Shown here piece after piece: positions 33,140 to 43,615 of a stretch of DNA of 64,000 nucleotides. The translations under genes and the position numbers were made by a program. Every line of letters starts with the position of its first letter. Position 1 is the stretch's first letter. Source of the DNA: Macrolepiota albuminosa (taxonomy: Eukaryota; Basidiomycota; Agaricomycetes; Agaricales; Agaricaceae); the NCBI GenBank assembly GCA_027475525.1, contig JAMWFC010000032.1, positions 1,922,001 through 1,986,000 on the forward strand, read 5' to 3'. The notes beneath the pieces were generated by a model. The model searched no databases. It saw only the letters and a list, made by a program, of their open reading frames with translations, and was not told the origin of the DNA.

Positions 33140-35516
33140 CCTCAGTGCTTGGAGAAGACATGCATACGTATAAATATCAGATAAAGATAAGACGAACCAG
33201 GGCCGTTCATAGACCCGTGAATGATCATGTGCAGCTCTAAGCGGGCCGGCCATCAAGAATGATCCCTTTGCCACGTACAGTGCAAAACGCTAAGAACCGA
33301 CCTCTTGGCACTCGTAAATCCGAGAATGTTATGGCACATTGAAAAATTTTTAAAAAAGTCCGAAAATCATCGGAATCGACACGGATTTATGAGTGCTTTC
33401 GAGTGAACTCAATATTATTCCAAGATTCAGAGTTCTGAAAATTTTTGATACCCTAAATCTGGATTTTGGACCCTTAAGGGTCCTGATAACCCTGAATTTC
33501 CTTATTTGGCATATCTAATCAGTAGATAAGGACACAAATATTCACTAAGACGGCAGTAATGATACTACTGAGGATTATGGATTGTTTTGTTTGTACTGTG
33601 AAGAGTGGCTACATCTTGAGTAACTAGGTAATGCTGCAAGAAGACGAGGCTTTTGTGCTTTTGAAATCTTGTTCGTCATTCATGTTCAGTGATTACAGGT
33701 ACAAGTAGTCAGTATTGATACTGACATGAGTTTCCTGGTCCGTAACTCCTGCTGCTTTGTGAGCAATATCTATCTCAAGATCTTCTCTCTTGTTCTCATC
33801 CTCATTCTCAATTTCCAAAGCAGTATCCTGAAGTCCAGGTCCATCTACCAGCAAATGCGAATCCAGAAATCAAGTTTTCATCATCAGAATCTGTTGTGTT
33901 CCCAGTGGGCTCAAAATCAGGATCTGTGACTTTGTCAATGGGATCATCCATGTACCTGGAGCCAAAACCTAGTCCTTTATTGGCCCTTTGCCATTTTGCT
34001 TGTGCCGTGCGTTTTGTAGGCCTTGCCATCACTATCTTTCTGTGTCCGTAGTTGTTTTTTTTTTCCAAAATCTGGATTTTGGTCATGTGATAGGGGAAAT
34101 TTTGGTCTTTCATTTTTACGCATATTTTACCCATGTTCCTTCCTAATTTTTTTTTTCCTGGTCTAAAACTCAAAATTGACCCTGGCCCTGACAGGCTGCT
34201 TCTAAGTATTTTGCACTGTAGAAGCGAGGAGATGCTTGGAAACGTCATCAAGCTCCTTTAGTCAGTCTACTAGGTACTTTCTATTACAACTTACTTGTAT
34301 ATGATCCACTTCTTAAAGAGTAAGTGACATTTGGCACGTTGACATTGTTGAGTGGCTGGAGTCCGTTTCTGGACAACTCTTACTCAACCAACACAGAACA
34401 GGACCTTGCTTACTATAGTGTGACTCTACTCTGTATGTAGTAGGAAGAGAAGATCTAGAGAATGAGAAAATGGGAGCAAAAAGGAAGTTCCTGGAAGTAA
34501 GTATAGTGTGGATATAAATGGCAGAATTTGTACATATAAATAAACATGTATACACAACCATGTTCAGACGGTTGTCATCCTAGGAATTATAGTGGCATGG
34601 AATTTTGCATAACTGCCATGGCTGTCCTTGCCTCACTTTAACTCATGTTATACAAGATCCTCCGCATTTTGTTGCTAAGAGATAGAATGCATTGTTGAAG
34701 GAGTTGGAGAAATGAGAGGAATGTATTGTTTACTTTGATTGTTGTTCTGGCTGCCTTGTAAAAGAAGATGTCAGAGATCAAACTCTCAGAGTCTCTTTTC
34801 ATGCAATGTAAGCCTGCTGAGATCATCTTCCTTTTTTCATGAATCTTTGTAAGGTTTTCTTTGAATACAAGAGTTGTAGAGGCAATTGTGCTACAGTCCT
34901 GTGTGTCTAATGTAAGCTAGGTTACTACTCATCATGAGTTGACACATGTAGAAACACCCATGAGATTGTTCAGATGGTTTATTTTAGAATCTCCCATTAC
35001 AATTGATAGTAAAAGACAGACCGAAAGTGCTTTTCCAGATCGGCATAATGACCATATATGACATCTACCAGGCCCCATCCTCATCTAACATGACTCATAA
35101 ATCTGATAATCATAGGGACAATTCCAGTTCTATCCTGGACAATGTACAGTAGCCTTGCAATTAATTATGCTACTGTTATAGCAGGAGATAATACTTCAGT
35201 AATTGTAGATTCCTCAGTTGTGTTCAAGATAATTGGCTACAGGATGCAAGCATCTTAATTGTGTTGGATATTTCAAGTGTTTCACTGCCTTCCACCATCG
35301 ACCCCTTTATCTGTGCGCATCTCCTCATTCACATCATTCCATTGTTACTTACATTGTCACATATTACTCTTTCACTCTAACCATTTCACACATGTCACAT
35401 TGGCCCTGACATGGCCTTCTATTGTCATCTTTATATACATATACGAATGCTATGCTACCAACATCCTTAGTCGATTATACACTGACTGAGGTGAGCCAAA
35501 CAGTACATACCTAATT
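33140..35516. other. AT-rich region with relic frames, left flank of gypsy insertion
   Basis: About 2.4 kb, AT-rich and without intact genes. It contains the fragment at 33808-34029 described separately. Sequence continues on the right of the gypsy element (46450-46636), because the GCTAT target site joins the two sides. Confidence 0.5.
33808..34029 (-). pseudogene. Fragment of unknown, possibly transposon-linked protein
   Basis: A 73-residue frame starts MARPTKRTAQAKWQRANK and continues with an acidic stretch (DPDFEPTGNTTDSDDEN). The Lys/Arg/Gln-rich start looks to me like the beginning of repeat-associated hypothetical proteins in Agaricomycetes, but I cannot name a family. No continuation is found downstream, so it is probably a relic. 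Confidence 0.3.
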
Positions 35517-35521
35517 GCTAT
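35517..35521. repeat. Target-site duplication, left (GCTAT)
   Basis: GCTAT directly before the 5' LTR; the identical GCTAT follows the 3' LTR at 46450-46454. Confidence 0.9.
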
Positions 35522-36271
35522 TGTCACGACCCCTCCCCTCCGGACCCACCCCGGAACACCCTCCGGGACCCTCCCTCCGACCCCACAGGACACGCCCCGC
35601 CGCCCCGCCATCACGACCGCCGACACTGCCATCACGTGCATCAAGGACCGCCATCAGCCGCCACCAGCCCTGATCAACGATCAGATCACGCAACTCGTTC
35701 TGGCCATCACGCATCACGCATCACGGCTCCATCCGCGCCAATTGATCGCGTGCCCCACACACGTGATCCCGGTATGCAGCCCCTGCCGCTACTCACTGAC
35801 TCCCGGAACCCATCCCAGACATCCCGGAACCCCGAGACCCGGCCCCGTAGTACTTATAGCATAGTTCCCTGTTGTATTCGCTAGTCCTGATATTACATAC
35901 ACTGTTACATTGCTTTACTTGGATTGTTGCGTGCCCCCTGCTTGACTGGTACACATTGACTGGCACGCTTTTGACTGGCACGCTTGAATACTCGCGTGCT
36001 CTAAGATTGGTACGCACTTCGCGACTTTAATTTGCTAACTTGGTCTCGTCTTAGAACCTCCGGTTCACGACTTGACCCCCACCCGAACTCCCCAGCTACT
36101 TACCACCCAAAACCCCCGGACCAAATCCCCTTCCCTGGGATTCCCCTGTCCACGTCTTGAACTCCGGAGTCCTAGCCCCGGAGTTCCAGACACCCAAGTA
36201 TCCGTAGGTCAAGTCCGCATTGTAAGGGCGATCGCTTTCCCGGAAGGCTCCTGACTCAGCGGAACCTGACA
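35522..36271 (+). repeat. 5' LTR of gypsy element
   Basis: 750 bp, TGTCACGACC...CCTGACA. It matches 45683-46449 with indels. A TATA-like ACTTATAGCATAG lies at about 35852. Confidence 0.93.
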
Positions 36272-37009
36272 TAATGTCAAGACTCTCTCCTTACACCGTT
36301 CTTGATGGCTACATATACTCACACCTACTACCCCACGGGCTACCAGACCGACCCCTACGGGCGCCCGGTACCCGAGCATTACTCCGCGCAGACCCCCTGC
36401 CCCGTCTATCCACCCCTTCCGTACAAACCCCCGTACCTCCACCGCCATTGGGCCCCCGACCCATCCCTCTACGATCTGGGGCCCTCAGCCAGCTGGGCCC
36501 CTCCGCCCAACTTAGCCATGGCACGACCCGTGGAGGTCCCCTCATATCGGAGCATCCCCGGTGGCCTGCCGGAGACCCCACCAGTACCCAGTGGACCTCG
36601 CCCGATCCTCCCCAGCGAGGGCCCCTTTGCACCCACCCCCTACTACGGCTACCAGCGCCCCGTCCCCCAACCCCGAGAACCCCCAGGACTCCCCTACTCC
36701 GACTACCCCCCTCGTCACTACCCGGCTGCTGCTCCACCCGCTCGAACCCCTCCCTCACCAATGGGACGACGACGCCTCGAGGAGTATGAATGGCAACGGG
36801 ACGAAGTACTCCGCTCACTCAGGATTACGCTGGAGGACTTCGCTCAACAAACAAGGACGCTGCTCACAGAATTCGGGCACAACGATTTCGAAGGCACTCC
36901 GGAAGAATGGGCTCATTGCTTGGTCGAATTCGGGGACCGCCTCACGCGAGGAGAACTCCTGGAGCAAACTATGGTAAAGTATAGGCGCAATACGATCCTC
37001 CGAGAAGAA

Positions 37010-37163
37010 TTGCAACAGCTGCTCGACGAAGTCCACGCGTCCCCCTCCCCTCGACCCCTCAACGACCCCGCGGACCCAGGTCGCTCTTGCAACAGCTGCT
37101 CGACGAAGTCCACGCGTCCCCCTCCCCTCGACCCCTCAACGACCCCGCGGACCCAGGTCGCTC
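37010..37163. repeat. 77-bp perfect tandem duplication (18 of 21)
   Basis: Copies 37010-37086 and 37087-37163, in gypsy gag. Confidence 0.95.
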
Positions 37164-38964
37164 AATTCACGTTCGACGGGAACCCCTGGAGCCAGCCCCA
37201 GCAGCCCCGACAGCCCCCGCGGACCCCACTCTGGAACAACAACAATGGGAAGAGCGACAAAACGCCTCGGCCATATTGCGGTCCCTCAACCCGACTGGAG
37301 GCCTCTTCGATCAACCCGCTGCCTGCACGGTAGGCTTGTCAACTCGCCGCAGGGCTAACTCCGTTCCTAGTACCTTCGAGACCTGGGGACAGCCCCAAAG
37401 ACCCCTGGAACCCCTCCTGCGAAGAGACAATGCCCGACCCCTGGCCCCGGCGAACTCCGGTAGACCCTGCGCGGACACCCCTAGCACGGACGACACGCTG
37501 TGCTACATCGATGAGCTCATGCGTGGCAACAACGAACCACGTCCCGCACCCGCGCCCGTCCCGGTACTGCCCCCTACGTCAGCCCCAGTCCCTCCAGAAC
37601 GCAACTTCCGCCGCGACCCGCCACCTCACTTTGACCTACAAAACCCCCTGCGACCCCCGATGCAGGCACGACCCTCTTAGGTTGAACGTCCCCCGCGCAA
37701 CCCGGCACCCGACCCATCACCCGGCCCCCCTCTGCCCGACCCGACGCTGCTGAACCCTCCCCGACCGCCCCTGCCACCCCCAGCCGAACCTCGAAGACGA
37801 CCCCCAGGGCCCCCACCTCCGCCATCCCCTGTGTGGAGACCCGGGCCTCCCCTCGGCAGGAACGAACCCCCCTGGGATAACGGACCCCCCGGATGTGGAC
37901 CCCCAAGTGAGCCACCCGGAGGAGGCCCTCCAGGCGGGTGGGGTCCCGCTCTTGGTGCTTTTCCTCCTCAAGGAGGGGGGGGTAATCACTACTACTACTA
38001 TTACAATGCTGGCCCCCCTCCCTGCAACGCTGCCGGACCGGACGATGCTCGCGACGCCCTCGCCTGCGAAGGACGACTAGACATTCAAAAGCCTGACGCT
38101 TTCACGGGCCGGGACCCCCGAAAATGGCGTACCTTCCTCACTCAGTGTCTCAATACATTTCAGGCAAAGCCGCTCACGTTTCAGGTTGACAGCTCCGGGG
38201 TGGCCTTTGCCGCATTGTACCTCCAGGGGATCGCCTTCGATCACTACACGGCCCTCATCCAGTTCGACCCCAACAACCCGGCACTCGCTCGCTGGCAGGC
38301 CTTCGTCGACGAGTTCTCCAGGAAGTTCGGAATCTACGACATCGTGGCCGAAGCCGAGGACAACCTCTTCAACCTCCGGATGCGCTCGGAAGAACGTTTC
38401 ACCACCTTTATCGTACATTTTGAGAAGGAGGCTTACAAAACAGGTTGGAACTACAGCGCCCTCCGGTACGCCCTCCACCGCGCCCTGCCACAACGCATCA
38501 AGGACGTCCTCCGACTTGCCCCGAAACAACCCTCCTACGACAGATACAAGGCCCTCGTCATGCAGATCGACCAACGCTACTGGGAAGACCGCAGCGAGTA
38601 TTCGAATTCCCGACCCCCCTGGAACCCTAGAGGAGGACCCCCTTGGCCCTCCGGCGAAGCCCCCAATCCCCAAGGTCAGAACCCCAGTCTCCCCGCGTTC
38701 CCTGGTGGCCGACCCCCGGTGAGTCGCGGCCCGCCCAATGCTAATCCTGGCAGCGGCGCCCGCCCCCAGGCCCAACTCAACGCCGCCGTGGCCGCCCACG
38801 ACCCGGGCGACGCGCCAAGCCCCGAGGAACCCCCGGAAGACCCCGAAGACTTCGACTTTGACGATGAACGGGACGAAGAGGCCCTCCGGGCCAACCGGGT
38901 TCAAAAGAAGGGACGACCCTGGATCGAAGTCCCGACGGATATGCAGGAACGACGGAGAAGGGAA

Positions 38965-39118
38965 GGTGTCTGCATACTCTGTGGTGAGAAAGACCATTTC
39001 ATCTCCGAGTGCCCCAAACGACAGGTCATGGGACGTGCCACGGTGTCTGCATACTCTGTGGTGAGAAAGACCATTTCATCTCCGAGTGCCCCAAACGACA
39101 GGTCATGGGACGTGCCAC
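38965..39118. repeat. 77-bp perfect tandem duplication (19 of 21)
   Basis: Copies 38965-39041 and 39042-39118, covering the gag zinc knuckle. It hides the true gag/pol frame relation. Confidence 0.95.
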
Positions 39119-39518
39119 TGGACCTTCGAAGGGGAGGACGCCACCTACGAGTATTCGGAAAACAACCCGGTGATTTAGACCCGGAAGACGCCCTAAATCG
39201 CAGAATCGACCCCGACGTCTTCTCCGCCCCGGTCTCGCATCTTCGCTCTACAACACTCATACAGGACACCCTCACGGCTTATCTACCCTCCCACTCTTCG
39301 CACTCCCTCCTCCTCAAAACCCACCTCACCCCCTCCGGAACTCCCCTCAACACCCTCGTCGACAGTGGCGCCACCGACAACTTCATCGATGAAGCATGGT
39401 CTACCCTCGCCCCGGAACCCGCCCAGCGACTCCCGGTCCCGGTACGGCTCTGCCTCTTCGACGGCGACGCCTCTACGGCGGGGGACATCACTCATTTTGT
39501 GCGTATGCCCGTTACCTT

Positions 39519-39672
39519 CGCCAACGGACAGACTCACACCCTCCGAATGTTGATAACCAAACTCCACCCTTCCGCACCCCTGGTCCTAGGGCTCCCGCCA
39601 ACGGACAGACTCACACCCTCCGAATGTTGATAACCAAACTCCACCCTTCCGCACCCCTGGTCCTAGGGCTCC
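39519..39672. repeat. 77-bp perfect tandem duplication (20 of 21)
   Basis: Copies 39519-39595 and 39596-39672, in the first retropepsin domain. Confidence 0.95.
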
Positions 39673-42336
39673 CATGGCTCCGAGACACCAATCCCCGCAT
39701 CGATTGGCGACATCTCACCCTTCGACTGACCTGGGACCCGATGCCCGACGACCAGCAACTCCCCTTCGACATCCCCCACTCTCCGGACCCTACCCCGAAG
39801 GACGGGCCTCCACCACTCCCTGGACTCCAGTCCCGTTCATCCTGATCCTTCATCATCAATGCCAGGCTGGACGGCGCCCCAGGACCAGTCTCGGCCCTCA
39901 TCGACAGCGGAGCCACCGGAGTTTTCATCAGCGACGCTCTCGACCTCCCCCACGACTCTCTCGACCAGCCCCTCTGCCTGCAACGCCTTGACGGCACCCT
40001 CTCCTCCTCTGGCCCCATCCAAAGGTCTCACTCGGGACGTGTGACCCTGGACAACAACTACGAGTTCATTTCCGACTTCCTGGTCACGCGACTTCACGAA
40101 TCAACTCCGATGGTGCTGGGACTACCCTGGCTGCGCGACACGAACCCCGACATTGATTGGAGGACGCTCACCATGACCTTCCCGGGACCCGAAGACCACC
40201 CCTTGACCACCGTGCACCTCCGGGCTCTAGAGAATGACCCGATGCCCGACACCCCCGGGACGACTGACGCGCCCCCCACGCCCGTCTGAGACCGCAGGGC
40301 CCCCGATCGACCCCCAAACATTCCTCGGAACAAGTACAAAGGGCCGAACTACCCCTGCCGGTCTCAGACACGCGTCACACCCGCTCCGGCTGATGCTTCT
40401 GCAACCCCAATCGACCCGAGCGCGCTCGACATTAGGATTATTGGGGCCGCCCCCTTCGCCCGCCTCATGAGGGATGGAACTCCCATGTTTCAGCTGCACA
40501 CCTCGCCTTCTCTCCCGGAAGAACATCTACGAGGGGACGCTATTCCCCCGGAAAGGAAAACCGAGGAGCAAATCCTCCGAGAAGTAGTTCCCCCGGAGTA
40601 TCACGAGTTCGCTGATGTATTCTCCAAAGGAGACGCCAAGGAGATCCCCCCTCACCGCCCCTATGATCACACCATTGACCTTGAGGAAGGAGCCACCCCC
40701 CCTTTTGGCAAAGTATACAATATGTCGGAGGTCGAACTCCGGGCCCTCAAGAACTACCTCGACGAAATGCTCGGTAAGGAATTCATTCGACCCTCCGCCT
40801 CTGCCGCCGGAGCCCCGGTTCTATTTGCCAAGAAGAAGGACGGCTCGCTCCGGCTCTGCGTCGACTACCGGGGACTCAATAAGATCACCAAGAAGAACCG
40901 CTACCCGCTCCTGCTCATTGGCGATCTGGTCGATCAACTCCGCAGTGCCAAGGTTTACATGAAAATTGACCTCCGCTCCGGTTACAACAACGTCCGCATT
41001 GCCCCAGGACACGAGTGGAAAACCGCATTCTGCACGCGGTATGGTCTGTTTGAGTACCTTGTGATGCCTTTCGGAATGACTAACTCCCCCGCCACGTTCC
41101 AATACTTCATGAACGACATCTTCCACGACATGAGCGACGTCTTCGTGATCGTCTACCTAGACGACATCCTCATCTATTCCGACTCACCGGAGGACCACCA
41201 GAAGCATGTCCGACAAGTCCTCGAACGCCTCTGGGAGCACAACCTCCACGCCAAGCCCGAGAAGTGTTCATTCCATACAGAGGAGGTTGAGTATCTTGGC
41301 GTCATCGTATCCCCGAACGGCGTTCGCATGGACCCCCACAAGGTCGAGGCCATCGTCAACTGGCCGCAGCCCCGGAACTTCAAGGAAGTACAATCTTTCT
41401 TGGGTTTTGCTAACTTCTACCGGAGGTTCATAGATAACTACTCTGGTATCATGAAACCCCTCAACCGGCTCACGCGCAAGGACGTCGCCTGGAACTGGGA
41501 CAGTAAGTGCCAGAGTGTCTTTAACCTGCTCAAGGAGGCTTTCACGACCGCCCCCGTACTCCGGCACTACGACCCGACCCTCCCGATTATCCTGGAATGC
41601 GACGCCTCCGACTACGCCATTGCCGGGATCCTCTCGCAGATGGAACCTGACAGAGGGGAGCCCCGGCCAGTTGCCTTCTACACCCGGTCCATGATCGACG
41701 CCGAGCTCAACTACGACATCTACAACAAGGAGCTCCTCGCCATCGTCGAAGCCTTCAAGCAATGGCAAGCCTACCTCGAGGGAGCCCGGCACCGGATTCA
41801 GGTCTACTCGGATCACAACAACCTGCAGTACTTCACCACGACCAAACAGCTTAGTCGACGGCAGGCCTAATGGTCCGAGGTCCTCTCGGAATACGACTTC
41901 ACGATCCAGTACCGCCCAGGACGACTCAGAGCCAAACCCGATGCCCTCACCCGCCGACCGGACGTCTACCCTAAGAAGTCGTTCGAGGCGGAACGCAATG
42001 CGTTCAATCATTGTGTGGTGATCCCTCCCGAACATCTGAATGCCGTACTGATCTTAAACAACGAAGGAACCCTGAACCAGATCTGCCGTGCTCCCCGAGA
42101 CAAGTACTTCACCGATCACGACCCCCGCAATCCTCCTGACGGAACCAACCGGGACCCCGCCTTCTCTTTGTCCCCCGACAAAAAACTCCTCCTCTGGGAC
42201 GGCCACATCTACGTCCCGGATCACGCCCGACTCCGCTATGACGTCCTCCGTCAACACCATGATCACAAGCTCCGGGGACACCCTGGGATACGTAAGACTC
42301 TCCAGCTGATCTCCCGGACTTACTTTTGGCCAGGAT

Positions 42337-42490
42337 TGAAGAAGGACGTGACCCGCTACATTCGATCATGTGAACCCTGCCTCCGGGCCAAGGTCCTCCG
42401 ACACCGACCATACTGAAGAAGGACGTGACCCGCTACATTCGATCATGTGAACCCTGCCTCCGGGCCAAGGTCCTCCGACACCGACCATAC
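42337..42490. repeat. 77-bp perfect tandem duplication (21 of 21)
   Basis: Copies 42337-42413 and 42414-42490, in the integrase zinc-binding region. Confidence 0.95.
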
Positions 42491-43615
42491 GGACTCCTGA
42501 AACCCCTGCCGGTCGGACGACGCCCCTGGTCCTCCATATCCCTGGACCACATCGTCGAACTCCCGGAATCTGAAGGGTTCGATGCCATTCTCGTCGTTGT
42601 GTGTAGGCTAACCAAACAGGGCATCTTCCTACCCTGCCACACCACGGACACTGCCCTGGACTTCGCCCGGCTGTTCCTCGAACACGTCTTTGCCAAACAT
42701 GGACTCCCGGACGACATCGTCTCCGACCGTGGCCCTCTCTTCGTGTCCAAGTTTTGGACTTCCCTGTGTAAGGCACTTGAAGTAAAGACTAACCTCTCTA
42801 CTGCCTACCACCCCGAAACCGACGGCCAAAACGAAAGGGTCAACCAGTCTCTCGAGCAGTACCTCCGACTGTACGTCAACTACTTGCAGGACAACTGGCA
42901 CGCCGAGCTCCCCCTGGCCGAGTTCACCTACAACAACACGCCGCACTCTGCCACCGGGGTGTCCCCTTTCTTTGCCAACAAGGGATACCACCCTCGACTG
43001 ACACTCTCGCTCCGGGACATCCTGTCGCACGCCGCCCACGAGGTTGCCCGGGATCTCCAATCCCTTCACGAGTTTCTCTGGGAAGAGATCGACACCGCGA
43101 ACCGGGCCTATGTGAAACACGCCGACCAGAAACGGGAAGACACCCCCGACTGGACCCCCGGGACAAAGGTATGGTTAGATCGACGACACCTCCGCACCCG
43201 CCAGCCCTTCCCAAAACTCGATCACAAGCGTCTGGGCCCGTTCAAAATATTGAAGAAGGTCTCATCTCACGCCTACAAGATCGAGCTCCCCCCGGGACTA
43301 AAAGGTCTGCACCCGGTATTCCACGTCCGCCTCCTGGAATGACACCCCCCGGATCCCTTCCCCGAACGACGCTCCGAGCCCCCTCCCCCGGTTGAGGTCA
43401 AGGACGAGTACCACTACGAAGTTGAAGACATCCTCGACTCCCAGAACATTCGTAGACGACCCCACTTCCTTGTACGGTGGAAGGGGTACGGCCCGGAAGA
43501 CGACACTTGGAAACCACGCGGAAACCTCGAAGGCGCCCTCGACAAACTCCAGGACTTCCAACAACGGCACCCAGGAACCGACCTTCCTGGGCGCAGGACT
43601 CACAGACGGCAGTAG

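Larger units (their letters stand above)
36302..39173 (+). pseudogene. gag: Gypsy gag with proline-rich leader
   Basis: One continuous frame after removing two 77-bp duplicates, from MMATYTHTYYPTGYQ at 36302 to a TGA at 39171, with a single in-frame TAG at 37678. The first ~450 residues are Pro/Arg rich with a helical block (EEYEWQRDEVLRSLRITLED). After the TAG comes another proline/glycine segment, then the gag capsid-like domain (GRDPRKWRTFLTQCLNTF, WQAFVDEFSRKFG, LRMRSEERFTTFIVHFE) and a CCHC zinc knuckle GVCILCGEKDHFISEC (C-x2-C-x4-H-x4-C). Such a long leader before the capsid domain is unusual. The TAG could be a mutation or a leaky stop. Confidence 0.85.
39119..43615 (+). pseudogene. 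pol: Gypsy pol (protease x2, RT, RNase H, integrase, chromodomain)
   Basis: After removal of duplicates, all domains share one frame, offset +1 from gag. Domains: retropepsin 1 (LNTLVDSGATDNFID to VLGLPWLRDTNPRIDW, 39345-39730), retropepsin 2 (SALIDSGATGVFIS to VLGLPWLRDTNPDIDW, 39890-40170), reverse transcriptase with VDYRGLNKITKKNRYPL and the catalytic FVIVYLDDILIYS (41142-41180), RNase H (ILECDASDYAIAG), integrase zinc region, core (LDHIVELPE, VSDRGPLFVSKFW, TAYHPETDGQNERVNQ) and chromodomain ([26 protein letters not shown], 43418-43510). In-frame stops: TGA 39843, TGA 40287, TAA 41868, TGA 43340. The catalytic residues remain, but the stops make this copy defective unless read through. 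Confidence 0.92.

Noticed and set aside
36309..36818. 169-codon minus-strand frame in the gag leader
   Set aside because: Low-complexity Gly/Arg/Val composition, the complement of the proline-rich leader.
38077..38997. 306-codon minus-strand frame inside gypsy gag
   Set aside because: It mirrors the GC-biased gag coding strand, carries no domain, and has no splice signals like those of the antisense gene at 44.6-45.6 kb.
41268..42035. 255-codon minus-strand frame opposite RT/RNase H
   Set aside because: A shadow of the pol codon bias; the plus strand is clearly coding.
9261..42490. 77-bp repeats as a CRISPR-like or satellite array
   Set aside because: Each unit has a different sequence and occurs only twice in tandem, with no spacers; an assembly artefact fits all of them.
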